Shown one piece after another: positions 8,577-15,947 of a stretch of 64,000 nucleotides of DNA (positions within the stretch are counted from its first letter, which is position 1; each line of letters begins with the position of its first letter). The DNA is from Pseudomonas sp. KBW05 (GTDB lineage Bacteria > Pseudomonadota > Gammaproteobacteria > Pseudomonadales > Pseudomonadaceae). The stretch spans positions 62,001 through 126,000 of the forward strand of contig NZ_QAJM01000039.1 of NCBI RefSeq assembly GCF_003852405.1, written 5' to 3'. The notes below the pieces were generated by a model that saw nothing but the letters and a program-made list of their open reading frames with translations, did no database searches and was not told the origin of the DNA. The translations under genes were made by a program, and so were the position numbers.

Positions 8577-8601
8577 GGAATAGAGCGGGTCGGCGTTCGT
8601 C
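8577..8601 (+). promoter_or_regulatory. Candidate ECF promoter for the catalase/cytochrome b561 operon
   Basis: GGAAT at 8577-8581, a 16-base spacer and CGTC at 8598-8601 match the divergent promoter at 8524-8548 in both elements and spacing. The predicted start near 8608 is about 50 bases before the catalase ATG. Two matching ECF promoters back to back strongly suggest that the adjacent sigma factor controls both sides. Confidence 0.7.
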
Positions 8602-8657
8602 TTAATGTTCCGACCTTATGTTCCACCCCCTAAGGCCTCTGGCCCTGGAGCTCCTTC

Positions 8658-9740
8658 ATGGTAGATCACTCTTCACCGCCCCGTCCTCCGCTGAGCACCG
8701 CGAGCCTGATCGCACGACTGGCCTGTATCGGTGCTGTGGTTGCGCTGGTGGCCGGGGCATTTGCCTACGTCAACGGCACTCTCGACCCACAGCGCTTGCG
8801 GCCAAAAACATTGGTCAATGCCTTGGAAACCAATAACGGTGTGCACCCGGGTTTTCGGCGTAACCATGCCAAGGGCGTGTGTGTCGCCGGGTATTTCGAG
8901 AGCAGCGCTGAAGCCAGGGCGTACTCCAGCGCCCAGGTGTTCAGCGCGGCCAAGACCCCGGTGGTCGGCCGTTTTGCCTTGCCCAGTGGTAATCCCTATG
9001 CGCCGGACAGCAGCGTGCCGATCCGCAGTTTCGCCTTGCAGTTCAGCCAGGCCAACGGCCAGCAATGGCGCACCGGAATGAACAGCATGCCGGTGTTCCC
9101 GGTGGGTACGCCTGAGGCCTTCTACGCGCTGCTCAAGGCGGGTGCGCCGGACCCGGCTACTGGCAAGCCGAATCCTTCGAGCATGCCCGCGTTTTTTGCC
9201 GCGCACCCGGAGACGGCGGCGTTTCTGGCGTGGGTCAAGACCGCCAAGCCGTCGGCCAGTTACGCCACCGAAACCTATAACGGGATCAACGCGTTCTATC
9301 TGGTGGGCGCCGATGGCAAGCGCCAGGCCGTGCGCTGGGGGGTGGTGCCGCTGCGTCAGGATGCCGTGGGTGACACGGCGCCGGCCGGTGCCGATTTTCT
9401 CGAAAAAGACCTGGTGCAGCGCCTGGCTGCTGGGCCGTTGCGTTGGCAGTTGAACATGACCCTGGCCAACCCCGGCGACCCATTGGACGACGCGAGCAAG
9501 ACCTGGCCGGGCGAGCATAAGGTGCTGAACGCCGGGACATTGGTGTTGCAGAGCAGCCAGCCGCAGGCGGAGGGCGATTGCCGCGACATCAACTTTGATC
9601 CGCTGATTCTCCCCAGCGGCATCGAAGCCTCCAATGACCCGCTGCTGGCTGCACGTTCAGCGGCGTATGCCAGTTCCTACCTGCGCCGTGCCGGTGAAGT
9701 CAGCGCGCTGCACAGCGCCCCTCAGGAGTCGAAGCCATGA
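8658..9740 (+). CDS. SrpA-type catalase-family haem peroxidase, membrane-anchored or exported
   Basis: A 360-residue catalase-family peroxidase. An N-terminal hydrophobic helix (residues about 20-38, LACIGAVVALVAGAFAYVNG) should anchor or export it to the periplasm. The distal haem histidine sits in FRRNHAKG (His70), followed by the family-typical VVGRFALPSGNP and SVPIRSFALQF. The proximal tyrosine is probably in the C-terminal RSAAYASSYLRR. It is much shorter than tetrameric catalases (about 480 residues), as is normal for SrpA-like proteins. GGAG eight bases upstream supports ATG 8658. The next gene, a cytochrome b561, overlaps its end by four bases, so electrons for peroxide reduction may come from the quinone pool through that cytochrome (inference). 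Confidence 0.88.
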   Translation: MVDHSSPPRPPLSTASLIARLACIGAVVALVAGAFAYVNGTLDPQRLRPKTLVNALETNNGVHPGFRRNHAKGVCVAGYFESSAEARAYSSAQVFSAAKTPVVGRFALPSGNPYAPDSSVPIRSFALQFSQANGQQWRTGMNSMPVFPVGTPEAFYALLKAGAPDPATGKPNPSSMPAFFAAHPETAAFLAWVKTAKPSASYATETYNGINAFYLVGADGKRQAVRWGVVPLRQDAVGDTAPAGADFLEKDLVQRLAAGPLRWQLNMTLANPGDPLDDASKTWPGEHKVLNAGTLVLQSSQPQAEGDCRDINFDPLILPSGIEASNDPLLAARSAAYASSYLRRAGEVSALHSAPQESKP

Positions 9741-10276
9741 ATGCCCAACCGCGTTTTTTTGCACCCTTGGCGCGCCTGCTGCACTGGCTGATGGCGTTGA
9801 TGATCATCGCCATGCTGTTTATCGGGGCCGGGTTGGCGGCGTCGGTGTCGGAGCGTCATGAGTGGTTGATCCATCTGCATAAGCCGCTGGGGATTGCGAT
9901 CCTGGCGTTGGTGATCGTGCGCTTGCTGGTGCGCTTTGCTACGCGTCAGCCGCCGTTGCCCGCCGACCTGCCGCTGTGGCAAGTGCTGGCGGCCAAGGCC
10001 TCCCACCTGGTGCTGTACGCGTTGATGCTGGTGTTGCCGCTGCTGGGGTGGGCGATGATTTCAGCCGCGGGCGATCCGGTGATGCTCAGCCGTTCGGTGC
10101 AGTTGCCCGCGCTGGTGGCGGCGAATGCGCCGTTGTTCGCGGTGTTGCGCAAGGCCCACGGGTTTCTCGCCTACCTGTTGTTCCTGACGGTGCTGTTGCA
10201 CCTGGCGGCGGCGTTGTTCCATGGGTTGATTCGCCGTGATGGCGTGTTGCAAAGCATGACGGGGACCAAGCACTGA
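9737..10276 (+). CDS. Cytochrome b561-family membrane protein
   Basis: A 179-residue protein with four hydrophobic segments (LLHWLMALMIIAMLFIGAGLAA, LGIAILALVIVRLLVRFA, ASHLVLYALMLVLPLLGWAMIS, AHGFLAYLLFLTVLLHLAAALFHG). Haem-ligand histidines lie in RLLHWL, HLHKPLG, KASHLVLY and LLHLAAALFHG, as in bacterial di-haem cytochrome b561 (YodB/CybB type). It is translationally coupled to the catalase gene (ATGA overlap). Likely role: pass electrons from membrane quinols to the periplasmic catalase-peroxidase. This pairing is recurrent in Pseudomonas, but the electron route here is inferred. Confidence 0.88.
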   Translation: MNAQPRFFAPLARLLHWLMALMIIAMLFIGAGLAASVSERHEWLIHLHKPLGIAILALVIVRLLVRFATRQPPLPADLPLWQVLAAKASHLVLYALMLVLPLLGWAMISAAGDPVMLSRSVQLPALVAANAPLFAVLRKAHGFLAYLLFLTVLLHLAAALFHGLIRRDGVLQSMTGTKH

Positions 10277-10340
10277 CCTTGGGTGAGGGAGCTTGTCCTA
10301 ATACGAGTCAGTCAAGAACTGGAAAGAGTAGACAGTCACC

Positions 10341-10446
10341 TGTGGCGAGGGAGCTTGCTCCCGCTGGACTGCGCAGCAGTCCCCGTCTTTTGAACAAAGA
10401 GCTGGGGGCCGCTTCGCGACCCAGCGGGAGCAAGCTCCCTCGCCAC
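10341..10446. repeat. REPIN: inverted pair of GGGAGCAAGCTCCC-type REP palindromes
   Basis: TGTGGCGAGGGAGCTTGCTCCC and its inverted copy flank a roughly 60-base centre, forming a doublet. A partial third arm (GGTGAGGGAGCTTGTCC) precedes it near 10281. It sits between the convergent ends of the cytochrome b561 and carboxypeptidase genes, where it may stabilise or end both transcripts. Confidence 0.9.
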
Positions 10447-10472
10447 CGTTACAGCGTTCGTCTTCTCTAAGG

Positions 10473-11624
10473 TCAGCGCAATACGCCGACGATATCGGCG
10501 ACGGTGCTCAACACGTCCTTGCCCAATTGCATCGAGCGTTTGCCCGACCAACCGGTGTGGGGGTTGGGCGCGTCGTCGTTGTCCTTGAAGGGCATTTCCA
10601 GGGTCAGCGACAGGCAGTCGTATTTTTCACCAACGGCATTGCAGGCCAGGGTCATGTTGGCCTCACCCGGCAGGTCGCGGGTGTAGCCGTGGGTGGTCTG
10701 GAAGTCGCGGGTGAGGGCGCTCAGGTGGCTGCGGAAGCGCTTTTCCAGCGCTTCGATACGTGGGGTGTAGCCTGGGTTGCCTTCGCAGCCGGCGGTGAAG
10801 ACGTAGGGGATTTCTTCGTCGCCATGGATGTCGAGGAACAGGTCGACGCCGTATTTCTCCATCTGTTGCTGGACGAACAGCACTTCCGGGCTGATCTCCT
10901 GGCTGGCGCTCTGCCAGGCACGGTTGAGGTCCTGGCCCATGGCGTTGGTGCGCAGGTGACCATGAAAGGCGCCATCCGGGTTCATGTTGGGTATCAGGTA
11001 CAGATCGGCGACTTTCAGCAGTTTTTTCAGTTCGCTGTCACCGTCCTGTTGCAGGCGTTCGATGATGCCTTCCATAAACCATTCGGCCATGTGCTCGCCG
11101 GGATGCTGCTGGGCGATGATCCAGATGTTGCGTCGGCCTTCGCCACCTTTGCCACGGCGCAGCAACTGAATGTCGCGGCCCTCGATGCTTTTACCGGTGG
11201 CCAGCAATTGGGTGCCGGCGCGGCTCAAGGCTTGGCCGATCAGCCAGTCGTGGCGTTCGCGGCTATAGGGCTCGAAATAGGCAATCCACGCATGTTTTTC
11301 GCGGGTTTCGAGGCTGATGTGCAGGAGCTCGCCGTCAAAACGCGTGGGCACGCGGAACCAGTTGATATGGTCATAGGAGGCGACGGCGTTGTAACCGCTC
11401 CAGGCATGTTTATAGGAGGACTGGCTCGCGTTGCTCAGGCGGAACGTGTGGGTGTGGCCCACATGCATGCCTTCGGCCTTGAAGTGAAACCACTGGAAAT
11501 GTGCGCTGCGGGTGTCGGGTTTGATGGCGAGCAGCAACTGATAGGCATCGCTGGCGTCAAGCACCTGGATATTGCCACTGTCGAAGTCGGTGCTGATCCT
11601 GATGGAGGTCAAGGCCACTGTCAT
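10473..11624 (-). CDS. M14-family cytosolic-type zinc carboxypeptidase
   Basis: A 383-residue protein with a beta-rich N-terminal domain (residues 1-120) followed by an M14 metallocarboxypeptidase domain. Zinc ligands are visible in QHPGEHMAEWF (His174, Glu177) and LDIHGDEE (His267). Substrate-binding NPDGAFHGHLR and DLNRAW follow, and the catalytic glutamate is in LTLEMPFK (Glu343). There is no signal peptide. This layout is that of the AGBL/Nna1-like cytosolic carboxypeptidases, which trim C-terminal residues, often glutamate, from proteins or peptides. The bacterial substrate is unknown. It is a single gene with a REPIN downstream and the PrrF-like RNA upstream on the same strand. Confidence 0.88.
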   Translation of the reverse strand: MTVALTSIRISTDFDSGNIQVLDASDAYQLLLAIKPDTRSAHFQWFHFKAEGMHVGHTHTFRLSNASQSSYKHAWSGYNAVASYDHINWFRVPTRFDGELLHISLETREKHAWIAYFEPYSRERHDWLIGQALSRAGTQLLATGKSIEGRDIQLLRRGKGGEGRRNIWIIAQQHPGEHMAEWFMEGIIERLQQDGDSELKKLLKVADLYLIPNMNPDGAFHGHLRTNAMGQDLNRAWQSASQEISPEVLFVQQQMEKYGVDLFLDIHGDEEIPYVFTAGCEGNPGYTPRIEALEKRFRSHLSALTRDFQTTHGYTRDLPGEANMTLACNAVGEKYDCLSLTLEMPFKDNDDAPNPHTGWSGKRSMQLGKDVLSTVADIVGVLR

Positions 11625-11893
11625 AGTCTGGTTGCCTGGATATGAGTGTTGTGGCGGATATCTTACACAGGAGCCAGGTAAGATCTTGATGCAAAATTGT
11701 TGCAGGGAGGAGGGGGCGTCGTCCTTGACGCGCCAGCAGCTTAGAATCTATGAGATTGATTCTCAAGCGCTAATTCGCAAAGATCCGACCTAGAGCGTTC
11801 GTTCGGCTTTCTTTTGGCGATGGTCTTTTGCTACCATGCGCGCCATCAAGCAACACACAGTCTTCATTAGCCTGAAGCCATGCCAGGGAAACT

Positions 11894-12012
11894 GGCAAAA
11901 AAAAGACCCGGCCAAAGAGCCGGGTCAAAAACCGTGATTAGCCTGATGAGGAGATATTCCAAGAGTCCGACCTAAGGTCCCTTGGTCTATCGACTGATCT
12001 CGCGATCAGCTA
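11894..12012 (-). ncRNA. prrF: PrrF-family iron-responsive small RNA
   Basis: On the minus strand, a roughly 119-base transcript would begin with a GATCGCGAGATC stem and continue through the strongly PrrF-like core ATCTCCTCATCAGGCTAATC. It ends in an intrinsic terminator: stem GACCCGGC/GCCGGGTC (11905-11912 with 11919-11926) plus eight U. I recognise the core and terminator as those of P. aeruginosa PrrF1/PrrF2, which pair with mRNAs of iron-containing proteins (sodB, sdh and others) when iron is scarce. A Fur box overlaps the promoter. The 5' end is inferred from the -10 element. Only one copy is present in this window. Confidence 0.88.
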
Positions 12013-12016
12013 GGTC

Positions 12017-12046
12017 CAATAATAATCATTATCATTTGCAAGTCAA
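12017..12046 (-). promoter_or_regulatory. Fur box and sigma-70 promoter of the PrrF-like RNA
   Basis: On the minus strand, TTGACT (plus 12041-12046) and TATTAT (plus 12019-12024) are separated by 16 bases. The interval GCAAATGATAATGATTATTATT is a close match to the Fur consensus GATAATGATAATCATTATC. A Fur dimer here would cover the spacer and -10, giving iron-dependent repression as known for prrF genes. Confidence 0.85.
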
Positions 12047-12089
12047 ATGTTTTTATCGTCGGGATAGAAATATTTTTCCTTTGCGCCTG

Positions 12090-12440
12090 TTAAACGCTTG
12101 CCTGGGCCTGCGGCGCACGCAACGATCGCTCCACCATAGCCTTCGCCATATCAATCAAATACACCACTGAAAATGCCAGGTCGCGGTTGTTGCCTTGGTG
12201 GCTGCTCGCCGATTCATAGGCGGTGGCTGCGGCGCTGCGCAACAGGTCCGAGGCGTGAATCAGTGCTTCCTCCTGGCTGATGCCGGGTTTGATGCTGAAG
12301 AGGCTGTCGTCCGTGCCGGGTATCGACACTTCTTCTTTCAAGTAATAGTCCAGCGCGCGCTGGGCGGCGCCACTGCTGCGCATGTCGAGGATATCTGCGG
12401 TTTCGGGTTCGTCGGGCAGGGGATGGGGGCTTGTCGTCAT
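12090..12440 (-). CDS. Small DUF3077/DUF6124-like protein
   Basis: A 116-residue soluble protein. The N-terminal part has AQRALDYYLKEE. The C-terminal part reads LFSIKPGISQEEALIHASDLLRSAAATAYESAS and RDLAFSVVYLIDMAKAMVERSL, resembling Pseudomonas DUF3077/DUF6124 proteins, which are helical and of unknown function. It has no signal or membrane segment. The gene lies immediately upstream of the PrrF promoter on the same strand and is divergent from a LexA-like regulator. Members of this family are often found many times per Pseudomonas genome; function is not known. Confidence 0.7.
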   Translation of the reverse strand: MTTSPHPLPDEPETADILDMRSSGAAQRALDYYLKEEVSIPGTDDSLFSIKPGISQEEALIHASDLLRSAAATAYESASSHQGNNRDLAFSVVYLIDMAKAMVERSLRAPQAQASV

Positions 12441-12489
12441 AAGGGGCGGTACTCCGGTTGGGTGTCGAAAACCTTATGTCCGATGATAG

Positions 12490-12500
12490 TACGTATCGTA
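12490..12500. promoter_or_regulatory. Candidate operator of the LexA-like repressor
   Basis: TACG-N3-CGTA is an inverted repeat in the region between the divergent DUF3077/DUF6124-like gene and the HTH regulator. A further ACGTAT half-site lies near 12555. HTH/S24 repressors usually bind palindromes in their own promoter region, so this is a plausible but weak assignment. Confidence 0.3.
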
Positions 12501-12571
12501 TTTATGTCGTTTTATGGATTACTACAAACTGTTTATTGCCCGAGAAAATACCTCACGTATTGTCAGGCCCC

Positions 12572-13207
12572 ATGGATAAATGGATAGCGTTGGTCAAAGC
12601 CAACATGAAACACCCCAAGGTCACGCAGACCGAGTTGGCCGAGCGCTTGGGCATGACCCAGGGCGGCGTCGGCCACTGGCTCGCAAAACGTCGTGTGCCG
12701 AGCGTGGCGGACATGAACAGGGTGCTGGCGGAGCTGGGTCTGGGGTACCTGGAGGTGTCGTTGCAGATTCGCGAACGGTCCGCTGAGGGGCCCGACACCA
12801 CCAGCCACTACAACCCGTATTTCCGCTACCCGGTCAGCGATTGGAGCGGCCTGTGCGAAGCCCGTGAAGAGCGTGCCAGCTATGGCGCGCCACGCTTCGA
12901 GCTGACGGATTACCACGCCCGAGGCGAAGCGTTCTGGCTGCCGGTCACGGGCGATGCCATGACCGCGCCCAGTGGCCTGAGCATCAGCGCGGGGATGATG
13001 ATCCTGGTGGACCCGGCCATCACCGCCGAACCGGGCAAGCTGGTGGTTGCCCGATGGGCCGACAGCCCACAGGCAACCTTTCGTCAGTTGCTGAAAGAGA
13101 GCGGCCAACTGTACCTGGTGCCGCTCAATCCGACTTACCCGAAGCTGCTGCTCACCGACGATTGCCGCATCCTCGGCGTGGTGGTGCAGGCCACGGCGAA
13201 GTTCTAG
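12572..13207 (+). CDS. LexA/CI-like HTH repressor with a degenerate S24 protease domain
   Basis: A 211-residue protein: an N-terminal helix-turn-helix (residues about 17-55, TQTELAERLGMTQGGVGHWL) and a C-terminal S24 fold (FWLPVTGDAMTAPSGL, GMMILVDP, LVPLNPTYPKLL). Compared with lambda CI or PrtR, the catalytic serine of the GDSM/GNSM motif is alanine (Ala129, codon GCC). The general-base lysine of TFKKL is arginine (Arg171, codon CGT). The protein should therefore bind DNA and dimerise but not self-cleave on RecA activation. ATG 12572 (MDKWIALVKA) is chosen because the upstream extension to 12458 lacks any domain. It overlaps the convergent liuD stop. The targets are unknown. Confidence 0.85.
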   Translation: MDKWIALVKANMKHPKVTQTELAERLGMTQGGVGHWLAKRRVPSVADMNRVLAELGLGYLEVSLQIRERSAEGPDTTSHYNPYFRYPVSDWSGLCEAREERASYGAPRFELTDYHARGEAFWLPVTGDAMTAPSGLSISAGMMILVDPAITAEPGKLVVARWADSPQATFRQLLKESGQLYLVPLNPTYPKLLLTDDCRILGVVVQATAKF

Positions 13208-15129
13208 CCCGCTGTTTCGAGTTCCACCAGCGCGCAACCTTCGGCAACCATTTCGCCTTCCTGGCAGAACAGTGCCTTGACCACGCCAGCCTGGGGCGCA
13301 CGAATGCTGTGCTCCATCTTCATCGCCTCCAGCACCACCAGTTGTGTGCCGGCCTCCACGGTTTGGCCGACCTCGACCAGCACCCGCACGATGCTGCCGT
13401 TCATCGGCGCCGTGAGGCCACCCTGGTGAGACTGGTTGGCCTCGACCGCTGCGATCGGGTCGAACAGGCTGACCGCGTACACTTCGCCGTCCCAGCGCAG
13501 GTACAGGGTCTCGCCGCTGCGCACCGCCAGATGCGCGCGACGCACACCCTGTTGTTCGACCCACACCTGTTCGCCACGCAACAGCGGCGCGTCTGCCGCC
13601 AGCGTCACCAGCCGGTCCTGGCCATCGCAGCGCAAATGCAGGGACACCTCGGCAGGTAACCCGGCGCGAAAGCCACGGGTGTCGGCCCAAGGCCCATCGC
13701 CCACCGGCAAGCTCTGCATAAAGGCCGCACCGGCCGCCTGCCAGAACCCATCGCTCAACGCACCCGGCTCTGGTAGCAGTTCATCCTGATAACGCGGGAT
13801 AAACCCCGTATCCAATTCCGCCGCCGCAAACGCCGGATGGCCGACGATGCGCCGCAAAAAGCCCAGGTTGGTCTTGAGCCCGCCGACGGCAAACTCATCG
13901 AGCATGCTCAGCAAACGCAGGCGCGCCTGTTCACGGTCTTCGCCCCAGGCAATCAGCTTGCCCAGCATCGGGTCGTAGAAGGGCGACACGCTATCGCCTT
14001 GGGCGACGCCGCTGTCCACCCGACGCCCAGGGCCCGCTGCCGATTCGCGGTACAGCGCCAGGTGCCCGGTCGCCGGCAGGAAATCATTGGCCGGGTCTTC
14101 GGCATACAAGCGCACTTCAATCGCATGGCCGTTCAGCGGCACCTGCGCTTGCGTGATGGGCAGCGCTTCGCCCTGAGCGACGCGAATCTGCCAGGCCACC
14201 AGGTCGAGGCCGGTAATCGCCTCGGTCACCGGATGCTCCACTTGCAGGCGCGTGTTCATCTCCATGAAGAAGAACTCACCGCGCGCATCCAGCAAGAACT
14301 CCACGGTGCCGGCGCCGACATAACCGATGGCCTGGGCCGCGCGCACGGCGGCTTCGCCCATGGCCTTGCGTTGTTCAACGCTCAATCCCGGCGCCGGTGC
14401 TTCTTCCACGACCTTTTGATGGCGGCGCTGGATCGAGCAGTCGCGCTCATTGAGGTACAGGCAGTGGCCGTGTCTGTCGGCAAACACCTGGATTTCCACA
14501 TGGCGCGGCTTGAGCAGGTATTTCTCCACCAACATCTGCCCATTGCCGAATGAGGACAGCGCCTCACGCTGGGCAGAGGCGAGGGCCTCGGCAAGCTGGC
14601 TGACCTCTTCGACCACCTTCATGCCCTTGCCGCCGCCGCCCGCCGTGGCCTTGAGCAACACCGGATAGCCGATGCGTGCGCAGGCGTCGCGGAATGTTTC
14701 CAGGTCCTGGGCTTCGCCGTGGTAACCCGGTACCAACGGCACGCCGGCAGTTTCCATCAGCGCCTTGGCCGCAGATTTGCTGCCCATGGCGTCAATGGCC
14801 GAGGCGGGCGGGCCGAGGAAGATCAAGCCGGCCGCCTCAATCGCGCGGGCAAACCCGGCGTTTTCCGACAAAAAACCATAACCTGGATGAATCGCCTGGG
14901 CGCCGCTGGCGTGGGCGGCTGCGATCAACTTGTCGATTTGCAAGTAACTCTCGGTGGCCTTGCTGCCGCCCAGGTCGACGCGGATATCCGCCTCGCGGCT
15001 ATGGCGCGCGTCGCGGTCCGTGGCGCTGTGTACGGCCACGGTGGTCAGGCCCATGGCCTTGGCGGTACGCATTACCCGGCAGGCAATCTCGCCGCGATTG
15101 GCCACCAGTACGGTGGTCAGTGTGCTCAT
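13204..15129 (-). CDS. liuD: Methylcrotonyl-CoA carboxylase, biotin carboxylase/carrier subunit
   Basis: A 641-residue alpha subunit. The biotin carboxylase domain starts TVLVANRGEIACRVMRTAK with the ATP-grasp loop KATAGGGGKGMKVV and EMNTRLQVEHPVTEAITG. The C-terminal biotinyl domain has the lysine-bearing LEAMKMEHSIRAP. It carboxylates biotin and, with LiuB, converts 3-methylcrotonyl-CoA to 3-methylglutaconyl-CoA in leucine catabolism. ATG 15129 overlaps the liuC stop (ATGA); an upstream start at 15237 would add 36 residues of unrelated sequence. It is the last gene of liuA-B-C-D. A geranyl-CoA carboxylase is the main alternative, but the gene order fits liu. Confidence 0.93.
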   Translation of the reverse strand: MSTLTTVLVANRGEIACRVMRTAKAMGLTTVAVHSATDRDARHSREADIRVDLGGSKATESYLQIDKLIAAAHASGAQAIHPGYGFLSENAGFARAIEAAGLIFLGPPASAIDAMGSKSAAKALMETAGVPLVPGYHGEAQDLETFRDACARIGYPVLLKATAGGGGKGMKVVEEVSQLAEALASAQREALSSFGNGQMLVEKYLLKPRHVEIQVFADRHGHCLYLNERDCSIQRRHQKVVEEAPAPGLSVEQRKAMGEAAVRAAQAIGYVGAGTVEFLLDARGEFFFMEMNTRLQVEHPVTEAITGLDLVAWQIRVAQGEALPITQAQVPLNGHAIEVRLYAEDPANDFLPATGHLALYRESAAGPGRRVDSGVAQGDSVSPFYDPMLGKLIAWGEDREQARLRLLSMLDEFAVGGLKTNLGFLRRIVGHPAFAAAELDTGFIPRYQDELLPEPGALSDGFWQAAGAAFMQSLPVGDGPWADTRGFRAGLPAEVSLHLRCDGQDRLVTLAADAPLLRGEQVWVEQQGVRRAHLAVRSGETLYLRWDGEVYAVSLFDPIAAVEANQSHQGGLTAPMNGSIVRVLVEVGQTVEAGTQLVVLEAMKMEHSIRAPQAGVVKALFCQEGEMVAEGCALVELETAG

Positions 15130-15932
15130 GAGCGCGGCTCCTGGGACTGCCAACTTGGCGCACGTTTTTGCAGGAACGCACGCAGGCCTTCCTGGCCTTC
15201 GGCGCTGACGCGAATCCGGGCGATGGCATTTTCGCAATAGCGGCGCAACGCCGGCGTGAGGGCGCCGTTACCGACTTCGCGCAGCAAATCCTTGCTGGAA
15301 CGCATCGCTGCCGGGCTGTTTTGCAACAGGTTGGCGACCCACAGTTCGACATGCAGATCCAACTCGCTGATCGGATAGCTCTCTGCCAGCAAGCCGATCT
15401 CCCGCGCCCGCTGGCCGCCGAAACGTTCGGCGGTCAAGGTATAGCGCCGCGCGGCGCGTTCGCCGATGGCCTGCACCACGAACGGGCTGATCACCGCCGG
15501 GGCCAAGCCAATGCGCACTTCCGACAGACAGAACTGCGCATCATCGGCGCCGATCGCCATGTCGCAGCAGCTGATCAGGCCCAGCGCGCCACCGTAGGCT
15601 GCGCCTTGCACCACCGCCAGGGTGGGGATTTTCAGCTTGGCCAGGTTGTACATCAGCTCCGCCAGTTCGCGGGCGTCGTCCAGGTTGGTGTGGTAATCCA
15701 GCTCGGCCGATTGCTGCATCCAGGCCAGGTCGGCGCCGGCGCTGAAATGCTTGCCGCGCCCACGCAAGACGAGAAAGCGCAGGGTAGGATCGCCCTGCAC
15801 CTGGTCGAGGGCGATGATCAGTTCGCGGATCATCTCGGCATTGAACGCGTTGTTCTTGGCTTCACGACTGAGCCACAGCGTGGCAAAACCACGGCTGTCG
15901 GTGATCAGTTCGAGGGTGTTGAAATCGCTCAT
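15126..15932 (-). CDS. liuC: 3-Methylglutaconyl-CoA hydratase (crotonase family)
   Basis: A 268-residue crotonase-fold enzyme. The oxyanion-hole region reads GRGKHFSAGADLAWM and QGAAYGGALGLISCCDMAIG, with SEVRIGLAPAVISPFV carrying the glutamate side. It hydrates 3-methylglutaconyl-CoA to HMG-CoA, the step after the biotin carboxylase. GGAG nine bases upstream favours ATG 15932 over the upstream ATG at 15947. It overlaps liuD by four bases and starts 15 bases after liuB. Confidence 0.92.
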   Translation of the reverse strand: MSDFNTLELITDSRGFATLWLSREAKNNAFNAEMIRELIIALDQVQGDPTLRFLVLRGRGKHFSAGADLAWMQQSAELDYHTNLDDARELAELMYNLAKLKIPTLAVVQGAAYGGALGLISCCDMAIGADDAQFCLSEVRIGLAPAVISPFVVQAIGERAARRYTLTAERFGGQRAREIGLLAESYPISELDLHVELWVANLLQNSPAAMRSSKDLLREVGNGALTPALRRYCENAIARIRVSAEGQEGLRAFLQKRAPSWQSQEPRS

Positions 15933-15947
15933 GGGGTACAGCTCCAT

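Noticed and set aside
10527-11645. Open frame of 372 codons opposite the carboxypeptidase
   Set aside because: The opposite strand has the full set of M14 zinc and catalytic residues; this frame has none of its own.
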